From positions 186,001 to 250,000 of the forward strand of contig NZ_JAHYSG010000003.1 in assembly GCF_022095675.1 (NCBI RefSeq): a stretch of DNA of 64,000 nt, read 5' to 3'. Position 1 is the stretch's first letter; each line of letters starts with the position of its first letter. Below, in pieces: positions 41,708-50,094 of the stretch. Both the position numbers and the translations under genes were made by a program. The DNA is from Dactylosporangium sp. AC04546. GTDB lineage: Bacteria > Actinomycetota > Actinomycetes > Mycobacteriales > Micromonosporaceae. The notes beneath the pieces were generated by a model. It did no database searches. It was not told where the DNA came from and saw only the letters and a program-made list of their open reading frames with translations.

Positions 41708-43002
41708 TCGGCCGCCCACTCCGGTCCTTCGGGAAATCGGTACGCCGTCAGCGACTCCGCCACGATCTGCGCGCTCATGCCGGGCGCGGTGGGCGCCAGG
41801 TAGCGGCCGCCGCTGATGCGCACCGGATGGACGAAGTGCTCGTGCAGGTGGTCGACGTACTCGATGGCCCGGTTCTCTGTCGTACCGCTCACTGCGACGA
41901 AGTCGAACATCGCCAGGTGCTGCACGAGCTCACACAGCCCGACACCGCCGGCATGCGGGCACACCGGCACACCGAACTTCGCGGCCAGCAGCAAGATTGC
42001 CAGGTTCTCATTCACGCCACCGACCCGGCAGGCGTCGATCTGCACGACGTCCACGGCGCCGGCCTGCAGGAGCTGTTTGAACATCACGGCGTTGTGCACG
42101 TGCTCGCCGGTCGCCACTTTGATCGGCGCCAGAGCCTTACGGACGGCGGCATGGCCGAGCACGTCGTCGGGCGACGTCGGTTCCTCGATCCAGTAAGGGT
42201 CGAACTCGCGGAGCTCGCGCATCCAGCCGATGGCGTCGGGCACGCCCCAGATCTGGTTGGCATCGACCGCGATGCGCATCTTCGGGCCGACGGCCTCGCG
42301 AGCGATCGCCATGCGGCGCACGTCATCGGCGAGGCTTCCGCCGACCTTGAGCTTGATCAGCTCGTAGCCGTCCTCGACGGCCTCTTTGCACAGTCGCGCG
42401 AGCTTTTCGTCGTCATAGCCCAGCCAGCCCGGTGTGGTGGTGTACGCCGGGTAGCCCTCTCGCCGCAGCAGCTGTTCGCGAGCGTCGCGGTTGATGCTCG
42501 CCGCGCGCAACAACTCGAGGGCCTCGACCTCTGTCAGCGCGTCACGCAGGTAGCGGAAGTCGATCTGGGCGACGATCTGCTCCGGCGTGAGGTCGGCGAG
42601 CAGTTTCCACAGCGGCTTGCCGGCACGGCGGGCGGCGAGGTCCCACACCGCGTTGACGAGTCCACCGGCGGCCATGTGGACCACGCCCTTCTCCGGCCCC
42701 AGCCAGCGGATCTGGCTGTCTCCGATGAGCCGGCGGGCCAGTGCCCCGGGGTCGGCGACGAGCTCGGCGACCGGCTGCCCAACGACCATCTCGGCGAGGG
42801 AGCGCACCGCGGCCACCTCGATCTCGGTGCCACGTCCCACCGTGAAGATCAGGCCGTGGCCCTCCGCGCCCTCGGTGGTACGCAGCACGACGTAGGCGGC
42901 GGAGTAGTCCGGGAAAGGGTTCATCGCGTCCGAGCCGTCGCGGTGTCGGGACGTGGGGAACCGCACGTCGAAGGTGTCCACGGACAGGATTGTTTCGGTC
43001 AC
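41704..43002 (-). CDS. L-fuconate dehydratase (enolase superfamily)
   Basis: The 432-residue protein begins [28 protein letters not shown], the conserved N-terminus of fuconate dehydratases. Other hallmarks are [21 protein letters not shown] (KxK catalytic Lys), metal ligands in [21 protein letters not shown] and [10 protein letters not shown], and the acid/base His in CPHAGGVG. It removes water from L-fuconate to give 2-keto-3-deoxy-L-fuconate, with Mg2+. The GTG at 43002 has AGGAG upstream. A perfect palindrome (43090) lies in the promoter. It is coupled to the lactonase gene by a 4-base overlap. Confidence 0.93.
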   Translation of the reverse strand: MTETILSVDTFDVRFPTSRHRDGSDAMNPFPDYSAAYVVLRTTEGAEGHGLIFTVGRGTEIEVAAVRSLAEMVVGQPVAELVADPGALARRLIGDSQIRWLGPEKGVVHMAAGGLVNAVWDLAARRAGKPLWKLLADLTPEQIVAQIDFRYLRDALTEVEALELLRAASINRDAREQLLRREGYPAYTTTPGWLGYDDEKLARLCKEAVEDGYELIKLKVGGSLADDVRRMAIAREAVGPKMRIAVDANQIWGVPDAIGWMRELREFDPYWIEEPTSPDDVLGHAAVRKALAPIKVATGEHVHNAVMFKQLLQAGAVDVVQIDACRVGGVNENLAILLLAAKFGVPVCPHAGGVGLCELVQHLAMFDFVAVSGTTENRAIEYVDHLHEHFVHPVRISGGRYLAPTAPGMSAQIVAESLTAYRFPEGPEWAAE

Positions 43003-43089
43003 AGCTGCTCCTGGGGATTGGTCCGGCGCCGCACAGCGGCCCGCGAATGCACGATGAGCCGCTGGCGGAAGCCGCGCTCGCTCATCCAC

Positions 43090-43104
43090 ATACATCTGAT
43101 GTAT
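43090..43104. promoter_or_regulatory. Perfect operator palindrome ATACATCTGATGTAT
   Basis: A perfect 7+1+7 palindrome 88 bases upstream of the fuconate dehydratase start. It is the best match of the family and probably the closest to the consensus. It lies in the gap 43003-43275, which holds no gene. Confidence 0.7.
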
Positions 43105-43275
43105 TTGTACCGCGGCGACCAGCCCTACGTCCAGTGCTCGGTTCCATTTGACCGTCTAGCAGCATCTTTTCCAGACTGCCACCGACCCGTCGCTCGCGAT
43201 AGATCCTATGAATGTGGGATGGGGGCCGGATGCGCCCACTCGCACCCGGCCACCCACCCACTCTGGAACGACCGG

Positions 43276-44310
43276 TCAGGTCTGCACCTTGCCGCCCGTG
43301 ATGCGCGACACCACCAACGCGACCAGGATGACCGTGCCGTTGAGGAAGTTGGTCCACTGCGCCGGCACGCCGGCGAGAGTCAAAACATTGATAATCATAA
43401 AAAGAAGCAGGATGCCGGTGAACGCACCGAATACCGTGCCCTTGCCGCCGTTGAGGCTGACGCCGCCGATGACCGCCGCGGCGAACACTTGGAAGATCGC
43501 TCCGTCACCTTGCGCCGCCGGCACCGCCGCGAGCCGGCCGGAGATGAGTAGCCCGGCGAGCGCGGCGAGCATGCTGGCGATGATGAGCGTCAGCCACAGC
43601 ACTCGGTCGGTGCGGATGCCAGCCGCACGCGCAGCATCGATGTTGCCGCCGATCGCGTAGAGTGCCCGGCCTGCTCTCGTGAACCCCAGCACGACGACCG
43701 CCACGGCGAAGAGCAGCAGTGAGATCCAGATCGATGCCGGGACGCCGAGCCATGACGTGGATCCGAGGTACCGCATCGACTCCGGGAGGGCGAAGAACGT
43801 CTTACCGCCGGACACGCCGGTCAGCAGGCCGCGCAGCACGATCAGCATGCCGAGCGTGACGATGAATCCGTTGAGCCCGAACCGTACGATCAACAGGCCG
43901 TTGAACGCGCCGACGAGGGCTCCCACGAGCAGCACCATGGGGATGGACAGTGCATCGGGCAGGACGTTGAGGCCGAGTCCGTGCGTCAACGCTGGGTCGA
44001 CGATCAGCCAGGCCGCAATCCCCGGTGCCAGGCCGAACGTCGACTCGAGCGACAGGTCCATCTTGCCGGTGATGAGCACCAGTGTCTCGGCGAGGACGAC
44101 GATGGAGATCTCCGACATGCTCTGCAGCACGTTGATGATGTTGTCGGACTGCAGGAATACCGGGTTGACGATGAAGCCGACGATCGCGACGGCGACGATC
44201 GCCGGCACCAGCGCCAGGTCGCGCAGGCGTGCGATCGCGATGGTCCGCCGTCTCGTGGCGGGCGGGGGCGCCGCCGACGAGGCGGTGGTGTCCAGAAGCG
44301 TGTCAGACAT
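43276..44310 (-). CDS. Sugar ABC transporter permease (RbsC type)
   Basis: The 344-residue permease is of the ribose-type (BPD_transp_2) family with about nine helices. Blocks include VLAETLVLITGKMDLSLESTFGLAPG (the SGGIDLSVG-like segment), LLIVRFGLNGFIVTLGMLIVLRGL, RAGRALYAIGGNIDAARAAGIRTDRV and GGVSLNGGKGTVFGAFTGILLL. It forms the membrane channel of the importer encoded at 43276-46911. The start overlaps the ATPase stop by 8 bases. Together with the fucosidases and catabolic genes the likely cargo is L-fucose or a fucoside (inference). Confidence 0.92.
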   Translation of the reverse strand: MSDTLLDTTASSAAPPPATRRRTIAIARLRDLALVPAIVAVAIVGFIVNPVFLQSDNIINVLQSMSEISIVVLAETLVLITGKMDLSLESTFGLAPGIAAWLIVDPALTHGLGLNVLPDALSIPMVLLVGALVGAFNGLLIVRFGLNGFIVTLGMLIVLRGLLTGVSGGKTFFALPESMRYLGSTSWLGVPASIWISLLLFAVAVVVLGFTRAGRALYAIGGNIDAARAAGIRTDRVLWLTLIIASMLAALAGLLISGRLAAVPAAQGDGAIFQVFAAAVIGGVSLNGGKGTVFGAFTGILLLFMIINVLTLAGVPAQWTNFLNGTVILVALVVSRITGGKVQT

Positions 44311-45847
44311 GGTCGAGATCGACCCCTTCCATGGCGGCTACCAGGTCGTTGTCGCGCCAGCCGGACGGCATCTCGCGCACGACATGACCCTGGAACATGA
44401 CCAGCACGCGGTCGCAGATACGCAGGTCGTCCAGCTCGTCGGAGACGACCAGCACGACGCTGCCGCGCTCACGCACGTCATCGATGACGCCGAGCAGGGT
44501 CTGTTTCGAGCGCACGTCGACGCCGGCGGTCGGCGCGATGAGCACCAGCAGCTTCGGGTCACTGGCGAGGGCGCGGCCCATCACCACCTTCTGCTGGTTA
44601 CCTCCGGACAGGTCGGAGACCGGCACGTGTGGACCGGACGCCTTGATGGCCAGCGCATCGATGGTCCGGCGAGCGAAGGTGTCGCGCCGGGCCGGTGAGA
44701 TGAGCCCGCCGGCGGAGATCCGGTCCGGCACGGTCATGGTGACGTTCTCCGCGATGGACAACAGCGGCACGAGGCCCTGGTGGTGCCGATCCTGTGGCAC
44801 CAGACCGACACCGGCTGCAATCGCGTCGGGCACGCTGCCTGGCCGCACCCTTCGACCGTCGACGGTCACCGTGCCGGCAGCGGGCTTCGCCAGGCCGACA
44901 ACGGCCTCGGCGACCTCGAGCTTGCCGCTGCTAGCTCCGCCGGCAAGCCCGACGACCTCGCCGGCCCGAGCTTCGACCGTGATCTCGGCACCGGATACGG
45001 TCCGTAGTTCATGGACCACCAGGCGGACCGGGGCGTCGGCGGACGGCGCAGGCCGGTGCGTCGCCTCGGGTAGGCTGACGTCCTCGCCTGTCATCGCGGC
45101 GACCAGGGCCGCGCGGTCGAGCTGGGCCACCGGCGCGGTGATGATATGGCGCGCGTCGCGGAACACCGTCACCTGGTCACAGATGTCGTAGATCTCCTGC
45201 AGGTGATGGCTGATGAACAGGAATGTGACGCCCTGCGCCCGTAGTGCCTCGATGCGCTCGAAGAGCCGGGCGATACCGGCACCGTCGAGTTGTGCCGTCG
45301 GCTCGTCGAGAATGATGAACCGCGCACCGAAAGACAGCGCCCTCGCGATTTCGACGAACTGCCGTTGCTCGACCGTGAGTGCCGACGCCGGCTGCTGGAC
45401 GTCCACGTCGACCGACCAGGTGGCCAGTAGCTCTCGGGCGGCTCGGCGCAGCGCGCCCCACCGGATGAGCCGGGCTGGTCCGCGGTCGTGCCGATTGAGG
45501 AAGAGGTTCTCGGCGACGGTGAGCGTCGGGATGATGGTCGACTTCTGGTAGACGCACGCGACGTTGCGCCGCCACGCGTCTCGGTCAGCCAGGCCCGGTG
45601 CCGGGCGGCCAGCGAACGCGACACAGCCGGTGTCGGGCGCCTGGAGCCCGGTCAGGATGCTGACCAGAGTCGACTTGCCCGCGCCGTTGCGGCCGACGAG
45701 CGCGTGGGTCTCCCCCGGCCGCACGACGATCCCGGCGCCATCGAGGGCGACCGTCGATCCGAAACGTTTGGTGATGTTGACGGCCTCAACGGCGAGCCGG
45801 TCGTCGCCGACCGGCCCGCCGATCGTGCCGCGCTGGTCGAGCGTCAT
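44303..45847 (-). CDS. Sugar ABC transporter ATPase (RbsA type, two ABC domains)
   Basis: The 514-residue protein has two fused ABC domains. The first has Walker A GRNGAGKSTLVS, a signature-region variant with LTVEQRQFVEIARALS, and Walker B FIILDEPTAQLD. The second has the usual degenerate Walker A of this family (GGASSGKLEV), signature DLSGGNQQKVVMGRAL, and LVLIAPTAGVDVRSK where the Walker B Glu is replaced, also normal for RbsA-type second domains. It energises the RbsC-type permease; its start overlaps the binding-protein stop by 4 bases. Confidence 0.93.
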   Translation of the reverse strand: MTLDQRGTIGGPVGDDRLAVEAVNITKRFGSTVALDGAGIVVRPGETHALVGRNGAGKSTLVSILTGLQAPDTGCVAFAGRPAPGLADRDAWRRNVACVYQKSTIIPTLTVAENLFLNRHDRGPARLIRWGALRRAARELLATWSVDVDVQQPASALTVEQRQFVEIARALSFGARFIILDEPTAQLDGAGIARLFERIEALRAQGVTFLFISHHLQEIYDICDQVTVFRDARHIITAPVAQLDRAALVAAMTGEDVSLPEATHRPAPSADAPVRLVVHELRTVSGAEITVEARAGEVVGLAGGASSGKLEVAEAVVGLAKPAAGTVTVDGRRVRPGSVPDAIAAGVGLVPQDRHHQGLVPLLSIAENVTMTVPDRISAGGLISPARRDTFARRTIDALAIKASGPHVPVSDLSGGNQQKVVMGRALASDPKLLVLIAPTAGVDVRSKQTLLGVIDDVRERGSVVLVVSDELDDLRICDRVLVMFQGHVVREMPSGWRDNDLVAAMEGVDLDHV

Positions 45848-46911
45848 GCGTTGTTGCCCCAGAGGGTTGCATCGTCGTACTTCAGCGTCTTCTCCCCGCC
45901 GATCGTGACACCGTCGGCGGTGACCAGCGGTGCGGCGAGCTGGTCTTCCAGCAGGCCGTCACGGACCTGGATGATGGTGCTGTTGTGGTCGGTCGGGCCG
46001 GGCTGGAACGTCTTGCCCTCGATGCCGGCCTTGGCGTAGTAGAGGCCGTACTTCGCGAACAGGTCGGCCGGCTGACTGACCGTCGCGTCGATGAGGCCTT
46101 CCTTGATGTTCTTGAGCTCCTCGGGGATGCCGTCGTTCGACACGATGAAGACGTGCTTCGGGTCGGTCGGGGCCACCTGCAGGCCCTTCTGCTTGAGCAC
46201 CTGCAGGGTGCCCGACAGCGCGAAGGACGACTGCATGTAGATCCCCTTGATGTCCGGGTCGGACGCGAGGCGGGTCTGCAACTTCGACGCCGCCACATCG
46301 CCCTTCCAGTCGGTCGCCTCACCGAAGACGGTGATGCCGGGGAAGTCCTTCTTCATGCACTCGTTGAACGCCTCGGTGCGGTCCCGGCCGTTGATCGAGT
46401 CGAGCCCGCCCTGCAGCATCACCACCTTGCCCTTGCCGCCGAGCTTCGTGCCGAGAAACTGGCATGCCTTCGTGCCGTAGGCGCGGTTGTCCGCCCGGAC
46501 GACCATGAACACCTTGCCCGTGTCGGGCCGCGTGTCGATCGTGACGACGGGGATCTTCTTGCTCGACAGCTGCTCGAGCGTGGGCGCGATCGCAGCCGTG
46601 TCTTGCGGCGCCATCACGACACCCTTGACACCCTGGCTGATGAAGGTCTGGGTGTTGGAGATGAGGCTGGCGATGTCGTTCTGCGAGTTCGTCGTCTTCA
46701 GCTCGACGCCGAGCTCCTTGGCCGACTGCGGCACGTACTTGATGTAGGAGTTCCAGAAGTCCGTGTCCGACCGTGGGTAGTCGACACCGATGAGCGGCGC
46801 AGAGCCGCCCGAGTCACCGCCGGACGACGAGTTGTCGCTGCAGGCGGTCGTCAACGCGGTGGCAGCGATCATGGTGAGGACGCCGAGGCTGCGCAGGGAC
46901 ATGCGGTGCAT
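45844..46911 (-). CDS. Sugar-binding lipoprotein (RbsB/type-1 fold)
   Basis: The 355-residue lipoprotein has a signal and Cys24 (ALTTACSDN). The mature part is a periplasmic-binding fold: LIGVDYPRSDTDFWNSYIKYVPQSAKELGVEL, VVMAPQDTAAIAPTLEQL, VVTIDTRPDTGKVFMVVRADN, GKGKVVMLQGGLDSINGRDRTEAF. It captures a sugar for the RbsA/RbsC-type importer. A good AGGAG site lies 4 bases before the ATG. Divergent from the GH29 gene at 47472 across a 560-base gap containing four operator-like repeats. The promoter should be induced by the same sugar acid signal as the other fucose genes (inference). Confidence 0.9.
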   Translation of the reverse strand: MHRMSLRSLGVLTMIAATALTTACSDNSSSGGDSGGSAPLIGVDYPRSDTDFWNSYIKYVPQSAKELGVELKTTNSQNDIASLISNTQTFISQGVKGVVMAPQDTAAIAPTLEQLSSKKIPVVTIDTRPDTGKVFMVVRADNRAYGTKACQFLGTKLGGKGKVVMLQGGLDSINGRDRTEAFNECMKKDFPGITVFGEATDWKGDVAASKLQTRLASDPDIKGIYMQSSFALSGTLQVLKQKGLQVAPTDPKHVFIVSNDGIPEELKNIKEGLIDATVSQPADLFAKYGLYYAKAGIEGKTFQPGPTDHNSTIIQVRDGLLEDQLAAPLVTADGVTIGGEKTLKYDDATLWGNNA

Positions 46912-47058
46912 CAGTCTCCTTCCGGGAGCGCAATGGCGCTTCGCCGTCTACGAGGCAAGCCACGCGACGGCACGCCGGACTAACCAGGCGGGGTGTCCTG
47001 GGGCGCTCCGCGATGGGGTATTTGAGGGGTGTGGTCAGACCGCCAACAGAGCGGTATT

Positions 47059-47067
47059 CATCAGATG
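47059..47067. promoter_or_regulatory. Operator-like CATCAGATG, site 1 of divergent region
   Basis: Within ATTCATCAGATGTCT, 148 bases upstream of the binding-protein start. Same core as the palindromes near 40 and 43 kb. The 46912-47471 gap holds no gene; small open frames there have no family features. Confidence 0.6.
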
Positions 47068-47153
47068 TCTTTATAGATCAGACCCCGGAGGATGTCCAGA
47101 CACCCCGGAACATCCCAGCTTGCACGCGCATCGCTCATTCCCTCCGGGCCGTG

Positions 47154-47164
47154 TCATCAGATGA
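47154..47164. promoter_or_regulatory. Operator-like TCATCAGATGA, site 2 of divergent region
   Basis: A perfect 5+1+5 palindrome, 90 bases from site 1. Confidence 0.6.
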
Positions 47165-47290
47165 ATCCACCCGATCAGGGCAATGGGGGCGGCCGCTCCT
47201 CCTCGTCGCGCCCCAGCGAGGCCCGCGGCGCCCGCGACCGGAGCCAGCCGCGCTGGCCACAACGCCAGAGTGTTGACATCGGCACTGATT

Positions 47291-47299
47291 CATCTTATG
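47291..47299. promoter_or_regulatory. Operator-like CATCTTATG, site 3 of divergent region
   Basis: Has T in place of the first G of the right half (ATTCATCTTATGTTT), the same variant as in the strong site at 49935. Confidence 0.5.
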
Positions 47300-47421
47300 T
47301 TTCGTCAACGTTACGGCGGGGACCGCCAGCCCGCCCTCTCCAACGACTAGGCGCAACCAGCGGCAGAACTACTATGCCGCCCCAGTCCCGCATGAGCGCA
47401 CCACCTCGTCGCGGCTTCATT

Positions 47422-47430
47422 GATCAGATG
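47422..47430. promoter_or_regulatory. Operator-like GATCAGATG, site 4 of divergent region
   Basis: One mismatch from the core, 42 bases upstream of the GH29 start codon, close to where its promoter should lie. Confidence 0.45.
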
Positions 47431-47471
47431 TCGATGTGCCGCGATTGACACCCTCTGAGGAGCCGACTCTC

Positions 47472-49373
47472 ATGCACCACAGCCACACTCCAGGCCTGCC
47501 ACGACGCGACCTACTGCGCCGCACCGCGATCGTCGCCGGCGCCGCCGTCGCCGGACCTCTGGTGACCGCCGCCGAACCCACCCACGCCGCCGTCATTCCG
47601 CCCGGCGGCAACCTGCAGCAGGCGCAACAGCGCTTCGTCGACCTGCGGTTCGGCATGTTCATCCACTTCAACATGGGCACCTTCCACGACGCCGAGTGGG
47701 TGCAGCCCGACCGCGACCCACTGACGTTCAACCCGACAGCCCTCGACTGCGGGCAATGGGCAGCTGCGGCCAAGTCAGCCGGCATGACGTTCGGCGTGCT
47801 CACCGCCAAGCACCACGACGGCTTCTGCCTCTGGCCCAGCGCACAGACCACGTACAACGTCATGAGCAGCTCGGTCCGCCGCGACGTCGTCCGGCTCTAC
47901 GTCGACGCCTTTCGCGCCGCCGGCCTACAGCCCGCCCTCTACTTCTCCATCTGGGACCGCAATCAGGGCGTCGCGAAGGACTCGATGTCGGCCGCCGACA
48001 TCGCCTTCGTCAAGGCCCAGATCACCGAGCTTCTGACCGGCTACGGACCCATCCCAGCCCTCGTCATCGACGGCTGGGCCTGGCAGATGGGCCACCGTCA
48101 GGCCCCCTACGGTGAGATCCGTGACCACATCAAGGCGCTGCAACCCGACATCATCCTCGTCGACCACAACGGCCAGACCGAGCCGTTCGAAGAAGACGCC
48201 ATCTACTTCGAGGAACCCAAGGGCATCTGGGCACCGGTCGGAAACACGTACGCCTGCTGCCAGGGTCAGAACATCGTCAACACGGGCTGGTTCTGGCACC
48301 CCTCGACTCCCAATGCCACGCCGCTGAGCGCCGACAACATCGTCAACGGCCACCTCAGAGTCCTCGAGTCCCGGTACTGCACGTTCATGCTCAACTGTCC
48401 GCCCAACACAGCCGGTCAGCTCGACGCCAACATCGTCAACAGGCTTCGCGAAGTTGGTCCACTGTGGACGCCAAACCTCGCCAGGCCTGCGCTGCCTGCT
48501 CAGCCAGACGTCCTCGACCACGTCGTCACACCCGTCGCGGTGACATCAACCAGCGGCACCGCTACCAACGCCATCGACGGCATCCTCGACTACACCAGCC
48601 GCCCCGTGCAGACGCTCTGGCAGTCGACCGGCGCGCTACCCCAATCGGTAACACTCGACCTCGGCGCGGTGTATTCAAACCTCGACATGCTCACATGCCT
48701 GCCCCGCCAGGACGGCACCACGACCGGCAACATCACCTCGTACCGCATCCTCGCCAGCACCGACGGCGTCACCTACACGCAGATCACCGCCGGCGCCTGG
48801 TCCGCCGACAAGACCCTCAAACGCGCGTCGTTCCCTCCGTTGCGCGCCCGCTACCTCCGGCTCGAAGCTGTCGATGCGGTCGGCGGCAGCGTAGCGGTCG
48901 TCAGCGAGATCGACTGCGGCGGCGTCGCCGCCCGACCGGTCAGCGGCGGCACCGGCTACTGGAACCTCATCAACCGCAACAGCGGCAAGGCATTGGACGT
49001 CACCGCCGCATCGCTCGACAACGGCGCGCCGGTCATCCAATGGACCAGCACGAACGCAACCAATCAGCAATGGCAGCTCGTACACGTCGGCGCAGGGTAC
49101 TGCAAGCTCATCAGCCGCCACAGCGGCAAGGTACTCGACGTCACAGGGGCCTCCACGGCCGACGGTGCTCCCGTCATTCAGTGGACCGACACCACCAGCG
49201 CCAACCAGCTGTGGAAACTGGTCGGCGTCGGCGACGGTTACCACAAGCTCGTCTGCTACCGCAGCGGCAAACTGCTCGACGTTACCGGCCCGTCAACCAG
49301 CAACGGAGTGCAGGTAGTGCAATCGGCCGACCACGGCACCGCCAGCCAGCAGTGGCGGCTGACCAACGGCTGA
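47472..49373 (+). CDS. Secreted GH29 alpha-L-fucosidase with discoidin and ricin-type lectin domains
   Basis: The 633-residue enzyme has a twin-arginine signal (PRRDLLRRTAIVAGAAVAG). The GH29 domain spans about residues 50-340, with RFGMFIHFNMGTFHDAEW, TAKHHDGFCLW (114-118 HHDGF) and a candidate nucleophile Asp200 in PALVIDGW. A discoidin-like (F5/8, CBM32-type) domain follows (about 365-490: SVTLDLGAVYSNLDML and RYLRLEAVDAVGG). The C-terminus has three ricin-B-like repeats ending WQL, WKL and WRL. It should cut terminal L-fucose from glycans outside the cell. A GAGGAG site precedes the ATG. Its promoter shares the operator-rich region with the ABC importer. Confidence 0.88.
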   Translation: MHHSHTPGLPRRDLLRRTAIVAGAAVAGPLVTAAEPTHAAVIPPGGNLQQAQQRFVDLRFGMFIHFNMGTFHDAEWVQPDRDPLTFNPTALDCGQWAAAAKSAGMTFGVLTAKHHDGFCLWPSAQTTYNVMSSSVRRDVVRLYVDAFRAAGLQPALYFSIWDRNQGVAKDSMSAADIAFVKAQITELLTGYGPIPALVIDGWAWQMGHRQAPYGEIRDHIKALQPDIILVDHNGQTEPFEEDAIYFEEPKGIWAPVGNTYACCQGQNIVNTGWFWHPSTPNATPLSADNIVNGHLRVLESRYCTFMLNCPPNTAGQLDANIVNRLREVGPLWTPNLARPALPAQPDVLDHVVTPVAVTSTSGTATNAIDGILDYTSRPVQTLWQSTGALPQSVTLDLGAVYSNLDMLTCLPRQDGTTTGNITSYRILASTDGVTYTQITAGAWSADKTLKRASFPPLRARYLRLEAVDAVGGSVAVVSEIDCGGVAARPVSGGTGYWNLINRNSGKALDVTAASLDNGAPVIQWTSTNATNQQWQLVHVGAGYCKLISRHSGKVLDVTGASTADGAPVIQWTDTTSANQLWKLVGVGDGYHKLVCYRSGKLLDVTGPSTSNGVQVVQSADHGTASQQWRLTNG

Positions 49374-49383
49374 CCGCTTGTAG

Positions 49384-49422
49384 CTCAGCTCTCCGCATCC
49401 GCGACGAATGCGGAGAGCTGAG
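49384..49422 (+). terminator. Strong stem-loop after the first fucosidase gene
   Basis: CTCAGCTCTCCGCAT pairs perfectly with ATGCGGAGAGCTGAG (15 bp, 9-base loop), starting 10 bases after the stop codon. No T-run follows. Confidence 0.75.
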
Positions 49423-49483
49423 GTCGGCGTGAATGACGGGGTCCCGGCCGGCCTCGACGGCGACGCCTTCGACACGGCAGCGA

Positions 49484-49600
49484 CCTCGCGCGGTCCGTGG
49501 CCCTCGGCGACGATGGTGCCGTCGGCGACGCGGCCGGAGAGCTCGAGTGCCGGTGACGAAACGGCCGGGGTACAGCCGAGCGAGCCGCGGGCTGGAGTCC
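49484..49600 (-). pseudogene. Shrunken copy of an LLM-class oxidoreductase gene
   Basis: About 75 bases (49484-49558) match the coding sequence near 62683-62757 almost exactly, and the next 38 match the part near 62970. An internal stretch of roughly 215 bases is therefore missing compared with the intact gene at 62352. On the minus strand the pieces read ARLYPGRFVTG and then, in another frame, the ELSGRVADGTIVAEGHGPREVA region. The rest of 49601-49934 has no gene I can support, apart from an unassigned plus-strand reading MDGSIPTHRFLGDVIEAAS ending at a TGA near 49690 that looks like a lost gene's tail. Confidence 0.6.
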
Positions 49601-49934
49601 TTCATGGACGGCAGCATTCCCACTCACCGGTTCCTCGGCGACGTGATCGAAGCAGCGTCCGCGGCCAATGTCGTGGTGACGCAGCGCTGACCCCCGACGG
49701 GTCTCGTGACTGCTCCGCCGGTTCCGCCTTCATGGCCGGTGGGCGTCCCCGGAGGCTCGGCGAGCGGCGGGTGGCAAACAGCAGGAGAGCGGCCAGCAGC
49801 GCAGGGTCACGTAGCAGAAGCTCCGGCTGCAGATTCCGCTCCCGAGGTTAACAGTCCAACCGTAGACGCATCGAGGCATTCGACTCGCTGACACCGGTAG
49901 GTCAGCGACGCTGCAGACAGCCCACGGCACACAG

Positions 49935-49949
49935 ATACATCTTATGTAT
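49935..49949. promoter_or_regulatory. Operator ATACATCTTATGTAT before the second fucosidase gene
   Basis: A near-perfect 7+1+7 palindrome (one mismatched pair) 146 bases upstream of the GH29 start at 50095. Differs from the 43090 site at only one base. Confidence 0.65.
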
Positions 49950-50034
49950 TAACGTCATCACCATCTCGGTCCGGGTGAATTATCTTGATCTGCCAGCGAG
50001 TTTGATCATTGACGACCATCATCGGCCCGCTTAA

Positions 50035-50043
50035 CATCAGATG
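50035..50043. promoter_or_regulatory. Operator-like CATCAGATG before the second fucosidase gene
   Basis: Within TTAACATCAGATGCC, 52 bases upstream of the start codon. Confidence 0.5.
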
Positions 50044-50094
50044 CCTGGCGCCCGCCGCGCCATCGGATACACCCCACACAATGGAGGAACCTCC

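Noticed and set aside
41692..43551. 619-codon plus-strand frame opposite the fuconate dehydratase gene
   Set aside because: Antisense of a gene with all catalytic residues; no own features, and the operator and ribosome-binding site support the minus strand.
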